Both the position numbers and the translations under genes were made by a program. Below are positions 27,294 to 36,115 of a stretch of 47,717 nucleotides of DNA, in pieces. Every line of letters begins with the position of its first letter. The stretch's first letter is position 1. Source of the stretch: Planctomycetaceae bacterium (GTDB lineage: Bacteria; Planctomycetota; Planctomycetia; Planctomycetales; Planctomycetaceae); NCBI GenBank assembly GCA_002722955.1, contig PBMZ01000001.1, forward strand, positions 1-47,717. The letters are read 5' to 3'. The notes under the pieces are model-generated. The model was given only the letters and a program-made list of their open reading frames with translations. It made no database searches and was not told the origin of the DNA.

Positions 27294-27623
27294 ATGTTGC
27301 GCAAACTGTGGAAAGATGACTGTGGCTTCGTCATCTCCGCCGAATTGACGCTTGTCCTGACAATCGCCGTACTCGCGATGGTCGTCGGACTGAGCGAAAT
27401 GGCGGTCGCCATCAACACCGAACTGAACGACTTGTCGAACGCGTTTGGCCATCTGCGACAAACGTACCGATACACTGGCTTCATCGCCAACGACGGTGGA
27501 CAAAAGTATAAGAGTTCATATGCCGGTTCAACTTGGACCGACAACATTGATGACTGCGACGACAACACAACTTTGGAACTGGTCTGTGGCGCTGCCGCCC
27601 AAACGGCCGACGAGAAGCCGTAA
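27294..27623 (+). CDS. Flp/TadE-like small pilin-type membrane protein
   Basis: 109 aa from the ATG at 27294, placed by AAGGAAAAG just upstream. The N-terminus is short and charged (LRKLWKDDCG), followed by FVISAELTLVLTIAVLAMVVG, the hydrophobic pilin-like helix with E at about position 17-18 as in Flp/TadE prepilins, then a periplasmic part with two Cys (DDCDD, LVCGA). Such single-gene pilin-like proteins are common in planctomycetes and are sometimes mislabelled as branched-chain aminotransferase in databases, as I recall. No Tad secretion genes are nearby. A terminator lies about 50 bp downstream. Confidence 0.7.
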   Translation: MLRKLWKDDCGFVISAELTLVLTIAVLAMVVGLSEMAVAINTELNDLSNAFGHLRQTYRYTGFIANDGGQKYKSSYAGSTWTDNIDDCDDNTTLELVCGAAAQTADEKP

Positions 27624-27671
27624 TCGGCACAATTATCGGCCAGACTTACCACGGCCGATTTCTTCTTGCTC

Positions 27672-27708
27672 TGCTCCGGGGGATTTTGGGGTCCCTCGGA
27701 GCATTTTT
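27672..27708 (+). terminator. Rho-independent terminator after the pilin-like gene
   Basis: TGCTCCGGGGGA (27672-27683) pairs with TCCCTCGGAGCA (27692-27703) with one mismatch, followed by five T. Confidence 0.87.
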
Positions 27709-27884
27709 CATTCTTTGGTGGCAGAGTTTAGCGATTTCGAATTCAAGATCTCCGACCTGAATTTTGAAATCGCTTCAAGCACTTGCAACTCTCGCTTTCG
27801 CTAAGTATTGAAGATCTTTCCCGTCCCAATGATGTGGGACGACTTTGTCAGACTTCTAGCGGTTCAGCTTGCAAGGCAAGAAAC

Positions 27885-28988
27885 ATGAAAGCCATCGCCG
27901 TTACTCCCGGCACACCCAATAGCGTCCATTTGAACGAGCTGCCCAAACCATCCGTCGACGACATCGCCGATGGTCGAGGCGTGTTGGTTCGAGTTCTGAA
28001 AGTCGGCGTCGACGCCACCGACCGCGAGATCAATGACGCACTCTACGGCAACGCGCCCGAAGGTTACGACTTCCTGGTCATCGGACACGAATCATTTGGT
28101 ATCGTCGAGGAAGTTGGCGATGCCGTCACTCATGTGAAACCGGGTGATTACGTCTCGTGCACAGTTCGACGACCCGGCGGGTCGATCTATGACGTCATTG
28201 GCCACAACGATATGACATCCGAAGAGGTTTACTATGAGCGTGGCATCAATCTCCGCCACGGATACCTCACCGAGTTCTTCGTTGATGACCTCGAGTACAT
28301 CGTTCGCATTCCGGAATCCGTTAAGCACTTGGGAGTTCTGGCCGAACCTGCCAGCGTCGTCGCGAAAGCAGTCGAGCAAGTTTACGAAGCTCAGCGTCGG
28401 CTGCTTGTCTGGGAACCAAAGACCGCATTCGTCTTAGGATCGGGCCAAATCGGCTTGTTAGCGACACTCGCGTTGCGACTTAAAGGTGTCGAGGTCTATA
28501 CGCTGGCACGCTCGGCCGCCGAAGGCAACATCAAAGCCGAAATCGCGGAAGGGTACACCGGTCACTATGTCAGTACTGCCGAGACGTCGATCGACGATTT
28601 GGTCGCCAAGGTCGGCAGGCCCGATATCATCTTCGAATCAACCGGCAGCAGTTGGATCGCTTTCGACGCGATGCGGCACTTAGGTCTCAATGGCGCGATG
28701 GTTTGGACAAGCATCACGGGCGGCGACAATGAAGCAACGATCCCTGCCGACAAGATCAACTTGGAATGGGTCCTGGGAAACAAGTTGATGCTCGGATCAG
28801 TGAACGGCAACTTCCGTCATTTCCGTCAAGGTATCGCGGATTTACTACAAGGCGAGATGACATATCCCGGCGTCACCGAAAAGATCCTGACTCACCCGAT
28901 TGACGGCTTGGACAATTACCAACAAATGATGGACTTGCTCGTCGAAGCCATGGCCCTCAAGGTGTATGTCAACGTCGCCGAAGGGTAG
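27885..28988 (+). CDS. Glucose 1-dehydrogenase-like zinc-type medium-chain dehydrogenase (MDR)
   Basis: 367 aa from the ATG at 27885 ([13 protein letters not shown]). MDR superfamily: [14 protein letters not shown] holds the GHE motif, and [20 protein letters not shown] the usual start of the catalytic domain, with D in place of the C that binds zinc in many ADHs (VGVDATDRE). The Rossmann motif reads [13 protein letters not shown]. The C-terminal part ([23 protein letters not shown]) resembles archaeal-type glucose dehydrogenase C-terminal domains, as does the [19 protein letters not shown] segment. Likely oxidises a sugar with NAD(P)+. Cytoplasmic, single gene; a large inverted repeat follows. 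Confidence 0.85.
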   Translation: MKAIAVTPGTPNSVHLNELPKPSVDDIADGRGVLVRVLKVGVDATDREINDALYGNAPEGYDFLVIGHESFGIVEEVGDAVTHVKPGDYVSCTVRRPGGSIYDVIGHNDMTSEEVYYERGINLRHGYLTEFFVDDLEYIVRIPESVKHLGVLAEPASVVAKAVEQVYEAQRRLLVWEPKTAFVLGSGQIGLLATLALRLKGVEVYTLARSAAEGNIKAEIAEGYTGHYVSTAETSIDDLVAKVGRPDIIFESTGSSWIAFDAMRHLGLNGAMVWTSITGGDNEATIPADKINLEWVLGNKLMLGSVNGNFRHFRQGIADLLQGEMTYPGVTEKILTHPIDGLDNYQQMMDLLVEAMALKVYVNVAEG

Positions 28989-29023
28989 AATGATTGAGTC
29001 GCTCGGCTCTTGCTGAGACAACG

Positions 29024-29122
29024 GTAACCCGACGCGTGAGCGAGGGACGCTGACACGTACCCGAGAGCTAAACGTAATGCTGCGAACACGTGTCAGCGTC
29101 CCTCGCTCACGCGTCGGGTCAC
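29024..29122. repeat. Long inverted repeat with 32-nt perfect arms
   Basis: Arms 29027-29058 and 29088-29119 are exact complements, beginning ACCCGACGCGTGAGCGAGGG; the loop is 29 nt. Without T-tract; between the MDR gene and the DUF59 gene. It contains the sequence type GCGTGAGCGAGGGA that recurs in pirellulae intergenic regions (recollection, unchecked). Confidence 0.88.
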
Positions 29123-29178
29123 TATGGTCGCAAGCTTCACTTAGGCTCATGCGACAATTGAAACACAAGGAACATCCG

Positions 29179-29478
29179 ATGTCTGATGAAACACAATTGA
29201 TAGATGCACTCAAGCAGGTCATCGATCCCGAACTGATGATCAACATCGTCGATCTCGGTCTGGTCTATGAAGTCGAACAGGAAGAGTCGAAAGTCAACGT
29301 CGACATGACACTGACAAGTCCAGCTTGTCCCGCCGGACCCCAAATTGTGCAGCAAGCAAAGATGGCGTTGGAGCGTCTCGAAGATGTCGAGGAAGCGGAA
29401 ATCAAACTCGTCATGAGTCCGCCATGGTCGCCAGAACGCATGACTGAAGACGCGAAAGATCAATTGGGCATCTTCTAA
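29179..29478 (+). CDS. MIP18/DUF59 family Fe-S cluster assembly factor (SufT-like)
   Basis: 99 aa, ATG at 29179 with AAGGA 7-11 nt upstream. Family motifs: DPELMINIVDLGLVYEV at the start and the single-Cys loop TSPACPAGPQI, which carries the cysteine needed in DUF59 proteins; MSPPWSPERMTEDAK at the C-terminus is the usual close. It helps deliver or maintain iron-sulfur clusters in the cytoplasm. No suf operon partners are next to it; a hairpin repeat separates it from the upstream gene. Confidence 0.92.
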   Translation: MSDETQLIDALKQVIDPELMINIVDLGLVYEVEQEESKVNVDMTLTSPACPAGPQIVQQAKMALERLEDVEEAEIKLVMSPPWSPERMTEDAKDQLGIF

Positions 29479-29514
29479 CATGGAAAGACACAGAAGCCCG
29501 GATTCTCGAACTCT

Positions 29515-32064
29515 TTAACGCTTTGTCGCATCAGCCTGCAGCTTCGCGATCTGGCTACGAATCTCTTTGTCGCCATTGTTCGGGTACAAGATACGAGTGA
29601 CCTGCAGCAGCTTGCGGCACTCTTCGAACTCACCCAGCTTGAAGCAGCACAGCGCCTCTTGATAGCGTATTTCGAGCCATTCCTGCGAACCGTCTTTCTC
29701 GGAATTCAAGAGCGTTCGCCAGTGAACTTTCGCCTTGCGGTAGCATTCCTGTGACTCACACTTCATCAACAGGTCGGCGACGGTTCGCGCCAGTTTCTTG
29801 TCGCGTGGGCTGTCATCAAGCAGCGCGCTGTAGACTTCCAACGCCTTCGATGATTGGTCGGTCGCCAAATACGCTTGACCCAAACAATGGGCCAGTCGAG
29901 TTTGCTGCTCGGACGTGAGTTCGTCCTGGCGCACGAGCAATCCAGATGATGCGCTCAACTGCAAATCTCCGATTTGCCATCGAGTTTGCTGGTCCGCCCC
30001 CTCGATGAGCGGCATTAGCCCATCCAGAACGGCAAGGACTTCATCAGCACTATTGCGACTGAGTCGCTCGACCAGTTGTTGAGCTTCACGAGAATTTCCT
30101 TGTCCTGCCAGCGAAACGATTCGCAATTGAGTGGCTTGGTTGATCAGCCACTTCCATGTTTTTTCCCGCTCCATCGGCGCGCCGCCGTTGGCGTCGGCTT
30201 GTACTTGTTCCCAACTATCGAAGACACGTCCTAAGCACACTTCCGCGGCGCTATAACCGGGCGTCTGCCGATTCAGATAAATCCGAGCCAAACGCAGCAC
30301 AGTCTCACTTTGTTCGGTGTCTAATGTTTTGGGCGTCTTCAGGAACGGGTTCGTGGCTTTCGCCAAATGTCGGATTGCGGCGGCCTCCCATTCGGCCGTG
30401 GATTGCTTCAATTCACGCAGTCTCGCCAGAATCATTTCGTAGCAACGAGCCGTCGCTGCCTGAGCCGGCTTGCCCCGCAAATGCTCGACCGGAATCTGTT
30501 TGTAGAGGTCTAAGGCCTTGGTGATTTGCAGTCGCCGTTCTTCCAAACGAGCCAGCATCCAAGTTGCCTCGTTCGCCGTTGGCGATCCTTTGAATAGATG
30601 CCGGTGTTCGGTCAACGCTTCGGTATAAGCTTCTCGGCGGTTCGCGGTTGCTTGCTCGTCATACAACTTGCCCAAGCAATAAACCCACAACAAATGGGCA
30701 CTCGCCCGGCGTTTGTGGATTGGAAACGATTGCGTGTGCTCGCGAAAGGCGTCGGCGGCTTTCACATAATTGCTCTCACGAACTAAGATCGAGCCTCGAA
30801 TAAACGCAAGGTTTCCGGCCAAGTCGTCCAACTTCTTAGCTTGAGCTTCTTCAACGGCTTTCCCGTAAGCGTCCATCGCGTCGTCAATGCGGCCGGCCGA
30901 GTAAAACTGTTTTGCCTGTTGAATCGCGGCCGCCAATCCCGCGCCCAGCGACTGATTGCTCTGCATCGATTCCTGCAGCAATCGGCAACGCTCGCCCCAA
31001 TAACCACCGTGATGTTCGATCGCCCGCGCAACGTGCACTTCGAATTGCTGCAGCAACTGGCTGGCCAATTCCTCGTTCTTAACTTCTTTGGCCGTTCGCC
31101 AAAGATTCAAGATCACGATGGCGTTCAAATAGCGAAGCTCGCCCGACATCATTTGGTACTTGCGCCGGTAAGCGATCAACGCTTCGGCGGCGTCCGTGTA
31201 TCGATTCTCTTGATTCATGATCCGGATGCGTTCTGCCATGGCGCGATCACGAATGTTTCGGCGAGGCTTCGCATCGTCGACCTCTTTCAAGGTGGCTCTT
31301 GCACGTTTTAGGTCGTTTTGAATCCGAGCGATCTCGGCGAGCAACAGTTTGCTGTTCAGCGACATCTCGACGCTCATGCTGGCGCCGGAGACCTTGCCCA
31401 GCCAATCCGTCGCTGTCAACAGAGCGTCGGCGCGATCGGGCGAAGTTGTCTCCAGCAACTTGGACTGCCCCAAGAGAGCGTTGCCCAACCGATAACGAAC
31501 TGTGTCCAATAGCGTTCGCAGTTCGAATGGTTGCATCGCCTCTGGTCGAGCCGTCCGTGTTCGGCGAACGCGTTCGGCCAACGTCTGTTCCAAGGCTGTC
31601 AGTTTCGAAACCACTGCGGCGGCTAATCCCAACGCTTCAGATTTCCGTTTGGTGTCGAGCGGATTCAGTTCACTTTGCCAACGAAGCGACTCGGCCTGCG
31701 ACGCGGGAATCAGAGCACTTTGCACGTCCATCAGAATACGTTTTGGGTGCGATGGCTCGGTCGTTAGAAAACGGTCGACCGTTTCTCTAGCACGCTTCCA
31801 CAAGTCGCCGGCTTCTTGACCGCTGGAATACAGCGCGTGTTCGGCGAATGTTCGTGACAACTCAAGCGTCAGGTCGGCTCGGTCTGATTCGCTGAGCTTG
31901 TCATCCGCAAGCTTCCGAATGCAGTAACCCTCCGCCAAGTTGAACAATTGACGTCGGCGAAGTTGTTCGAAGTACTCGCGCGAGACCGAGCCGGCGTTAG
32001 CATCGCTTCCGATCATGAAGCCAGCGCAACCCAAGATCGTCAACACAATGAAGTAAAACCGCAT
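29515..32064 (-). CDS. Large exported tetratricopeptide-repeat protein
   Basis: 849 aa from the ATG at 32064 (MRFYFIVLTILGC...), which puts the signal peptide at the N-terminus (FYFIVLTILGCAGFMIGSDANA). An ATG at 32121 would add 19 residues in front of it. The whole length is helical with TPR-like pairs, e.g. AKQFYSAGRIDDAMDAYGKA, YVKAADAFREH and AYLATDQSSKALEVYSALL, and ends in CCFKLGEFEECRKLLQVTR. TPRs bind other proteins; the protein likely works in the periplasm or paryphoplasm as a scaffold. No catalytic domain was recognised. The gene is convergent with the DUF59 gene. Confidence 0.82.
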   Translation of the reverse strand: MRFYFIVLTILGCAGFMIGSDANAGSVSREYFEQLRRRQLFNLAEGYCIRKLADDKLSESDRADLTLELSRTFAEHALYSSGQEAGDLWKRARETVDRFLTTEPSHPKRILMDVQSALIPASQAESLRWQSELNPLDTKRKSEALGLAAAVVSKLTALEQTLAERVRRTRTARPEAMQPFELRTLLDTVRYRLGNALLGQSKLLETTSPDRADALLTATDWLGKVSGASMSVEMSLNSKLLLAEIARIQNDLKRARATLKEVDDAKPRRNIRDRAMAERIRIMNQENRYTDAAEALIAYRRKYQMMSGELRYLNAIVILNLWRTAKEVKNEELASQLLQQFEVHVARAIEHHGGYWGERCRLLQESMQSNQSLGAGLAAAIQQAKQFYSAGRIDDAMDAYGKAVEEAQAKKLDDLAGNLAFIRGSILVRESNYVKAADAFREHTQSFPIHKRRASAHLLWVYCLGKLYDEQATANRREAYTEALTEHRHLFKGSPTANEATWMLARLEERRLQITKALDLYKQIPVEHLRGKPAQAATARCYEMILARLRELKQSTAEWEAAAIRHLAKATNPFLKTPKTLDTEQSETVLRLARIYLNRQTPGYSAAEVCLGRVFDSWEQVQADANGGAPMEREKTWKWLINQATQLRIVSLAGQGNSREAQQLVERLSRNSADEVLAVLDGLMPLIEGADQQTRWQIGDLQLSASSGLLVRQDELTSEQQTRLAHCLGQAYLATDQSSKALEVYSALLDDSPRDKKLARTVADLLMKCESQECYRKAKVHWRTLLNSEKDGSQEWLEIRYQEALCCFKLGEFEECRKLLQVTRILYPNNGDKEIRSQIAKLQADATKR

Positions 32065-32561
32065 CGTGCGAATTGAGTGTTTCGGATTGGCGATGGGAAT
32101 CCGCATAATCTGCCAAATCAATGAGATCGATGGTGGCTCTTTAGAATGATATCGGCAAATCCCTTGTCGGACGAGACTTTCGACGTGAAGGTCAGCCGAA
32201 ATGTCTCGAACTGCACCTGAGCATGCGCGATCCCGACATCCACTTGCAACACGTCACGTAAACGTTTTGCCCAGAGCAGTTTACGCGAATTTCGAGAGTT
32301 TTAGCGTCGCCAGTGATGCGGACAGCTCACATGCGGCAAACACGAGTTCTAACGCGGCTTCGTAAATGCATGGGCGACATTCGGTTTCATCCAGAGATGT
32401 ATTCACCACACTCTTATGCACATTTTTTCCGTAATGAATACACGATCTGTATGCGTGACCTATTAGTTGATCCGAGTTACATGTCGCAATTTGGAAACAA
32501 GTCCCTAATTCCAGGACGGGCTTTTTGTTTCCTACTCAACAAATATCGGAGACCGATCATA
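32065..32561. promoter_or_regulatory. Divergent intergenic region upstream of metK
   Basis: About 500 bp with no credible gene. It lies in front of the broken metK-ahcY-metF run. I looked for a SAM or SAH riboswitch and did not recognise one. AAGTCCC...GGAC followed by GGCTTTTTG at about 32500-32528 is weakly terminator-like and would sit directly before metK, so attenuation is possible. The metK ribosome-binding site GGAGA is at about 32549-32553. Confidence 0.35.
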
Positions 32562-32990
32562 ATGCCGAATCCACGTCGAACCGCCGAGCACGACGGCGAT
32601 GGCCATCCTGACAAGTTCTGTGACCAAATCGCCGACCGCATTCTTGACGAAGCGTTGGCACTTTGTGGAGACAACTTTGACGCTCGTCGTCGCACCCGCA
32701 TTGCGATCGAGTGCCTTGCCAAAGACAACTTCCTGATGGTGACTGGCGAGACGAAATGGTCGAAGCAAATCCGCGCCGAACTGGACGTCATCGAGTTGGC
32801 TCGCGAGGTTTGGCAACGCATCGGTTACAGCAACAACCCAGAAGAGATGACCGTCGTCGATCACATTCGAGCGCAATCACCACACATCGCTCATGGCGGA
32901 GGCAGCGGAACAGATCACGACCCGGCCGGTGATCAGGGCGTGATGGTTGGCTACGCCACCAACGAAACTGCCGAGTTCTTGCCCAAATAA
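32562..32990 (+). pseudogene. metK: S-adenosylmethionine synthetase, 5' part; ends at an in-frame TAA
   Basis: MetK joins ATP and methionine to give S-adenosylmethionine. This part has GDGHPDKFCDQIADRILDEAL (the ATP/methionine motif GHPDK), VTGETKW, IGYSN and GGGSGTDHDPAGDQGVMVGYATNET. Codon 143 (32988-32990) is TAA, directly after NETAEFLPK. The normal family reading is N-E-T-x-x-x-x-P-x-P-x-x-L, so the stop replaces one residue, and the reading frame goes on exactly in register in the next entry. A single-base change from a sense codon (for example GAA or CAA) would explain it. Start chosen on GGAGA upstream; full length with the second part is 374 aa. Confidence 0.88.
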
Positions 32991-32993
32991 TAC

Positions 32994-33686
32994 GTGTTGT
33001 CACGCAACCTATGTCTGCGGCTCCGCGACCTTCGCCGTAGTGGCGAGTTGGCCTGGTTGCGACCCGACACAAAGGCACAAGTCACGTTGGATCCACATGG
33101 CGAGCCCGTTGATTTTATCGTCGCGGCACAACATGCCGAATTGGAAGAGTGTGGTCTGTCACACGAAGAGATTCGCGAAACCATCTTTTCACGCGTGGTG
33201 CAACCGGTCTTAGGCCAAGACATCCCGGTCAACTTGACGAAGATCAATGGGACAGGCCTCTTCGTCATTGGTGGACCGACCGGTGATGCTGGTGTCGTCG
33301 GCCGCAAGATCGTCGTGGATCAATTCGGTCCGCGCGTTCCGGCTGGCGGCGGTGCTTTCTCGGGCAAGGACCCGTCGAAAGTCGATCGTAGCGCGGCTTA
33401 CATGGCACGACACATTGCCAAGAACGCCGTCAATCAGTTAGACATCAACGAGTGCACCGTGCATATCGCTTATGGCATCGGCCAACTGCAACCGGAAATG
33501 GTCACCGCCGTCACCGAAACCGGCAACGACATTTCTTGCTGGGTGCGAGACATCTTCCCGGACCTCTCGCCCGGTTTCATCACCAACCACTTGCAGTTGT
33601 TGCAACCTGAAGGTTGGAGCTACTTCGAAGCCGCCAGCTTTGGTCATTACAGCCGCCAGCAGTTCCCGTGGGAACGCTTGATCTGA
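32994..33686 (+). pseudogene. metK: S-adenosylmethionine synthetase, 3' part, in the same frame after the TAA
   Basis: Begins VLSRNLCLRLRDLRRSGELA and carries the middle and C-terminal domains: LRPDTKAQVTLD, the conserved GTGLFVIGGPTGDAGVVGRK (phosphate/metal loop), GGGAFSGKDPSKVDRSAAY and AYGIGQLQPEM. All the signature motifs of MetK domains 2 and 3 are intact, so the gene was functional until recently, or is functional with readthrough, or the stop is a sequence error. The tail ends SFGHYSRQQFPWERLI. Confidence 0.88.
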
Positions 33687-33694
33687 TCCATCTC

Positions 33695-33740
33695 GGCGAG
33701 AGATGGCGGCGCTAGCCAACGGGTAGCGCCGCCACTCGCC
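33695..33740. repeat. Hairpin after metK
   Basis: TGGCGGCGCTA (33704-33714) pairs with TAGCGCCGCCA (33724-33734). Outer arms GGCGAG (33695-33700) and CTCGCC (33735-33740) extend it past a 3-nt bulge. No T-tract; either a factor-independent pausing site or a dispersed repeat. Confidence 0.7.
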
Positions 33741-33832
33741 TTAGAGACTTCAAAAAAAATGTGGCCAACTTGCGCCCGTCCATTTTTCATTTGCACTCTT
33801 CATAAACTCCCCCTCCCTATACGGAAGCCATC

Positions 33833-34537
33833 ATGTCTACAGTTACCGAACAACTCTCCTACAAAGTCAAGGACATCTCGCTGGCCAACTTTGGTCGCCA
33901 AGAGATCGAAATCGCAGAACAAGAAATGCCGGGGCTGATGGCTCTTCGCGAGAAGCATGGCCCTGAGCAACCGTTGGCTGGAGCCCGGATTGCGGGTTGC
34001 TTGCACATGACCGTTCAAACGGCCGTGTTGATTGAAACATTGACGGCTTTGGGCGCGGAAGTTCGCTGGCCGAGCTGCAACATTTTCTCGACCCAAGATC
34101 ACGCTGCCGCTGTCGCCGAACGAGGCGTCTCTGTCCTCGCTTGGAAGGGACAAAGCCAAGAGGAAGCCGACTGGTGCATCGAGCAAACCCTGTTCTGGCC
34201 CGATGGCGAACCTCTCAACATGATACTTGACGACGGAGGCGACCTGACGGCGATGGTCATCAACGACTATCCCGAGTTGCTCGACGCATCGGCCGTATCA
34301 CCGAAGAGACCACCACGGGCGTCTTGCGTTTGTACCAATTGGCACAACAAGATCGTTTGCCGATCCCAGCCATCAACGTCAACGACTCGGTTACCAAGAG
34401 CAAGTTTGACAATCTGTACGGCTGCCGTGAGTCGCTCGCCGACGGAATCAAACGTGCTACGGATGTCATGGTCGCTGGCAAAGTTGTCGTGGTTTGCGGC
34501 TACGGCGATGTTGGCAAAGGTTGTGCTGTCGCGATGA
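33833..34537 (+). pseudogene. ahcY: Adenosylhomocysteinase, 5' part; frame lost near 34286
   Basis: SAHH cleaves S-adenosylhomocysteine to adenosine and homocysteine. This frame is authentic to about residue 151: [21 protein letters not shown], then [40 protein letters not shown] and [12 protein letters not shown]. The family then reads D-G-I-x-G-I-x-E-E-T-T-T-G. Here GACGCATC replaces the expected GACGGCATC, so one G is missing and the remaining residues of this frame are artefact. The correct continuation is in the next entry, one base out. Confidence 0.87.
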
Positions 34538-34851
34538 AAGGACTGGGAGCCCGCGTGATCGTCACAGAAATCGATCCCATCAATGCCCTGCAAGCCGCAA
34601 TGGAAGGCTTCCAAGTCACCACGCTTGAAGAAGCCGCCTCGACCGCGGACATCTTCGTCACAACGACGGGTAACACCGAAATCATTCGTGGCGGACATCT
34701 GGACGAAATGAAAAACAACGCCATCGTGTGCAACATTGGCCACTTCGATGATGAGATCGATGTTGCTTATTTGAAAGACCGTGCAGACATCGAGCGAGTC
34801 AACATTAAGACGGACGACATGGAAGGCGGTCCGGTTGCTGAAACAGTTTGA
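34324..34851 (+). pseudogene. ahcY: Adenosylhomocysteinase, middle part; C-terminal third missing
   Basis: In this frame, bases from about 34288 read [20 protein letters not shown] and continue as normal [23 protein letters not shown], the NAD motif [27 protein letters not shown] and [14 protein letters not shown]. It should go on for about 120 more residues including the dimer and NAD-capping region. Instead, soon after VNIK (about 34809), the sequence turns into methylenetetrahydrofolate-reductase sequence, and the frame closes at TGA 34849. The protein would lack the C-terminal part needed for a working enzyme. Confidence 0.87.
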
Positions 34852-35347
34852 TCCCGACCTGGGCATTGGTGTTGCGGGCTATCCGGAGAAACATCAGGAA
34901 GCCATCGATGCTCAGACAAACTTGGAAAACCTGAAACGCAAAGTCGATGCCGGCGCCGACGCCGTGTTTACTCAACTGTTCTTCGAGAACGACAACTTCT
35001 TCCGCTTCCGTGAACGCTACTACCAAATCGGCATCAAGGTGCCACTGGTTGCTGGCATCATGCCGATCACGGACTTCTCGCGTATTCAACGAATCACGCA
35101 ACTTTGCGGAGCCTACTTCCCGGCCGATCTGCATCGCCGTTTTGAAGCCGTGCAAGATGACAAGGAAGCCCAATTCGAGATCGGCGTCGAGCACGCGATC
35201 GCTCAATGTCGCCAGTTATTCGATCAAGGCGTGGCAGGAATTCACTTCTACATCTTGAACCAGTCGGCAGCCAGTGAACGCATTCTCGAAGGGCTAAATC
35301 TTCGAGTTGAGCAAGACCAGCAGCAACGAGAGCTAGCTTTGGCATAA
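34835..35347 (+). pseudogene. metF: Methylenetetrahydrofolate reductase, C-terminal part only, joined to ahcY
   Basis: MetF reduces methylene-THF to methyl-THF for methionine synthesis. From [20 protein letters not shown] the reading matches the second half of Met[19 protein letters not shown] (conserved Gln-x-x-Phe), [32 protein letters not shown] and the final [11 protein letters not shown] (H-F-Y-x-L-N, the family C-terminus). About 125 N-terminal residues, including the first flavin-binding strands, are missing. It overlaps the end of the ahcY frame by 17 bp without its own start or ribosome-binding site, as expected from a deletion that fused the two genes. Confidence 0.85.
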
Positions 35348-35353
35348 GCATCA

Positions 35354-35407
35354 CGTAGGACTTGTAGCCCGTCGGCTATTCGAGACGGACTGCAAGTCCG
35401 CCCTACG
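35354..35407. repeat. Imperfect hairpin repeat (TAGGACTTG...CAAGTCC...CCTA type)
   Basis: CGTAGG, ACTTG and CCCGTC on the left pair with GACGG, CAAGT and CCTACG on the right with small bulges. Lies between metF and the convergent ABC ATPase gene; may act as bidirectional terminator without T-tract. Confidence 0.65.
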
Positions 35408-35429
35408 TTGTGTGCGAAGCGCAGCAAAC

Positions 35430-36086
35430 TCACTTCACGAATTCGCCAGCGGACATGTTTAGGGTTCGGTTGGCTTTGCTGACGGCGTGGTCGTCGTGAG
35501 AGACCAAAAGAACGCTGCCGCCCGCTGCCGCAAACTCACGAATGTGGCCGAGCACAATGTCGGCGTTTTCGCGATCCAAATTCCCGGTGGGTTCGTCGGC
35601 CAACAGAAGTTTCGGTTTGTTGAGAAGCGCCCGTGCCAGTGCTGTCCGCTGCCGTTCACCGGTACTCAATTCTGCCGGGACATGGTGTGCTCGATCGTCG
35701 AGATGGAAGCGAGCGATCAATTCATCCGCGTGATGTTTTGCTTCGTCGTTATCAGACGCCAGTGCCGCAGACATAATATTGTCCAGCACTGACAAGTACG
35801 GAACCAGGTGGAATTGCTGAAACACAAAACCTACCTTATCCGCACGAAACTTGGCTCGATCATCGGCCGATAGCGAATAGGGCTCAGTCCCGTCAACTTG
35901 CACGTTGCCTTCGTCTGGACCAAGCAAACCACCCGCAATCAGCATCATGGTCGTCTTACCACAACCACTGGGACCGCGAATTGCCACGAACTCGCCGGCG
36001 TTGATTTCTAGTGACACGCCATTTAATGCCACCACCTTCGAGGCCTTCTTCGAATACGTCTTGTGCACGTCGGTGAGTTGTAGCAT
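35430..36086 (-). CDS. ABC transporter ATP-binding protein (MacB/LolD type)
   Basis: 218 aa from the ATG at 36086 (MLQLTDVHKTYSKK); the in-frame codon at 36176 would add a low-complexity leader. Walker A GPSGCGKTT is at residues 38-46, Q-loop FVFQQFHLV, signature ELSTGERQR (LSTGE in place of LSGGQ), Walker B LLLADEPTGNLD, and H-loop LLVSHDDH. The GNLD D-loop and short length match lipoprotein or MacB-type export ATPases. It is the third gene of an operon with the permease 29 bp upstream and the periplasmic protein before that. Confidence 0.93.
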   Translation of the reverse strand: MLQLTDVHKTYSKKASKVVALNGVSLEINAGEFVAIRGPSGCGKTTMMLIAGGLLGPDEGNVQVDGTEPYSLSADDRAKFRADKVGFVFQQFHLVPYLSVLDNIMSAALASDNDEAKHHADELIARFHLDDRAHHVPAELSTGERQRTALARALLNKPKLLLADEPTGNLDRENADIVLGHIREFAAAGGSVLLVSHDDHAVSKANRTLNMSAGEFVK

Positions 36087-36115
36087 GCCGTGACTTGAGC
36101 GAGGGTTAGGTGTTC

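Noticed and set aside
32065..32561. Possible SAM or SAH riboswitch in front of metK
   Set aside because: No conserved riboswitch core could be recognised by eye; a covariance-model search would decide.
32988..32990. Recoding (Sec or Pyl) at the metK stop
   Set aside because: The codon is TAA, which is not the codon for selenocysteine (TGA) or pyrrolysine (TAG).
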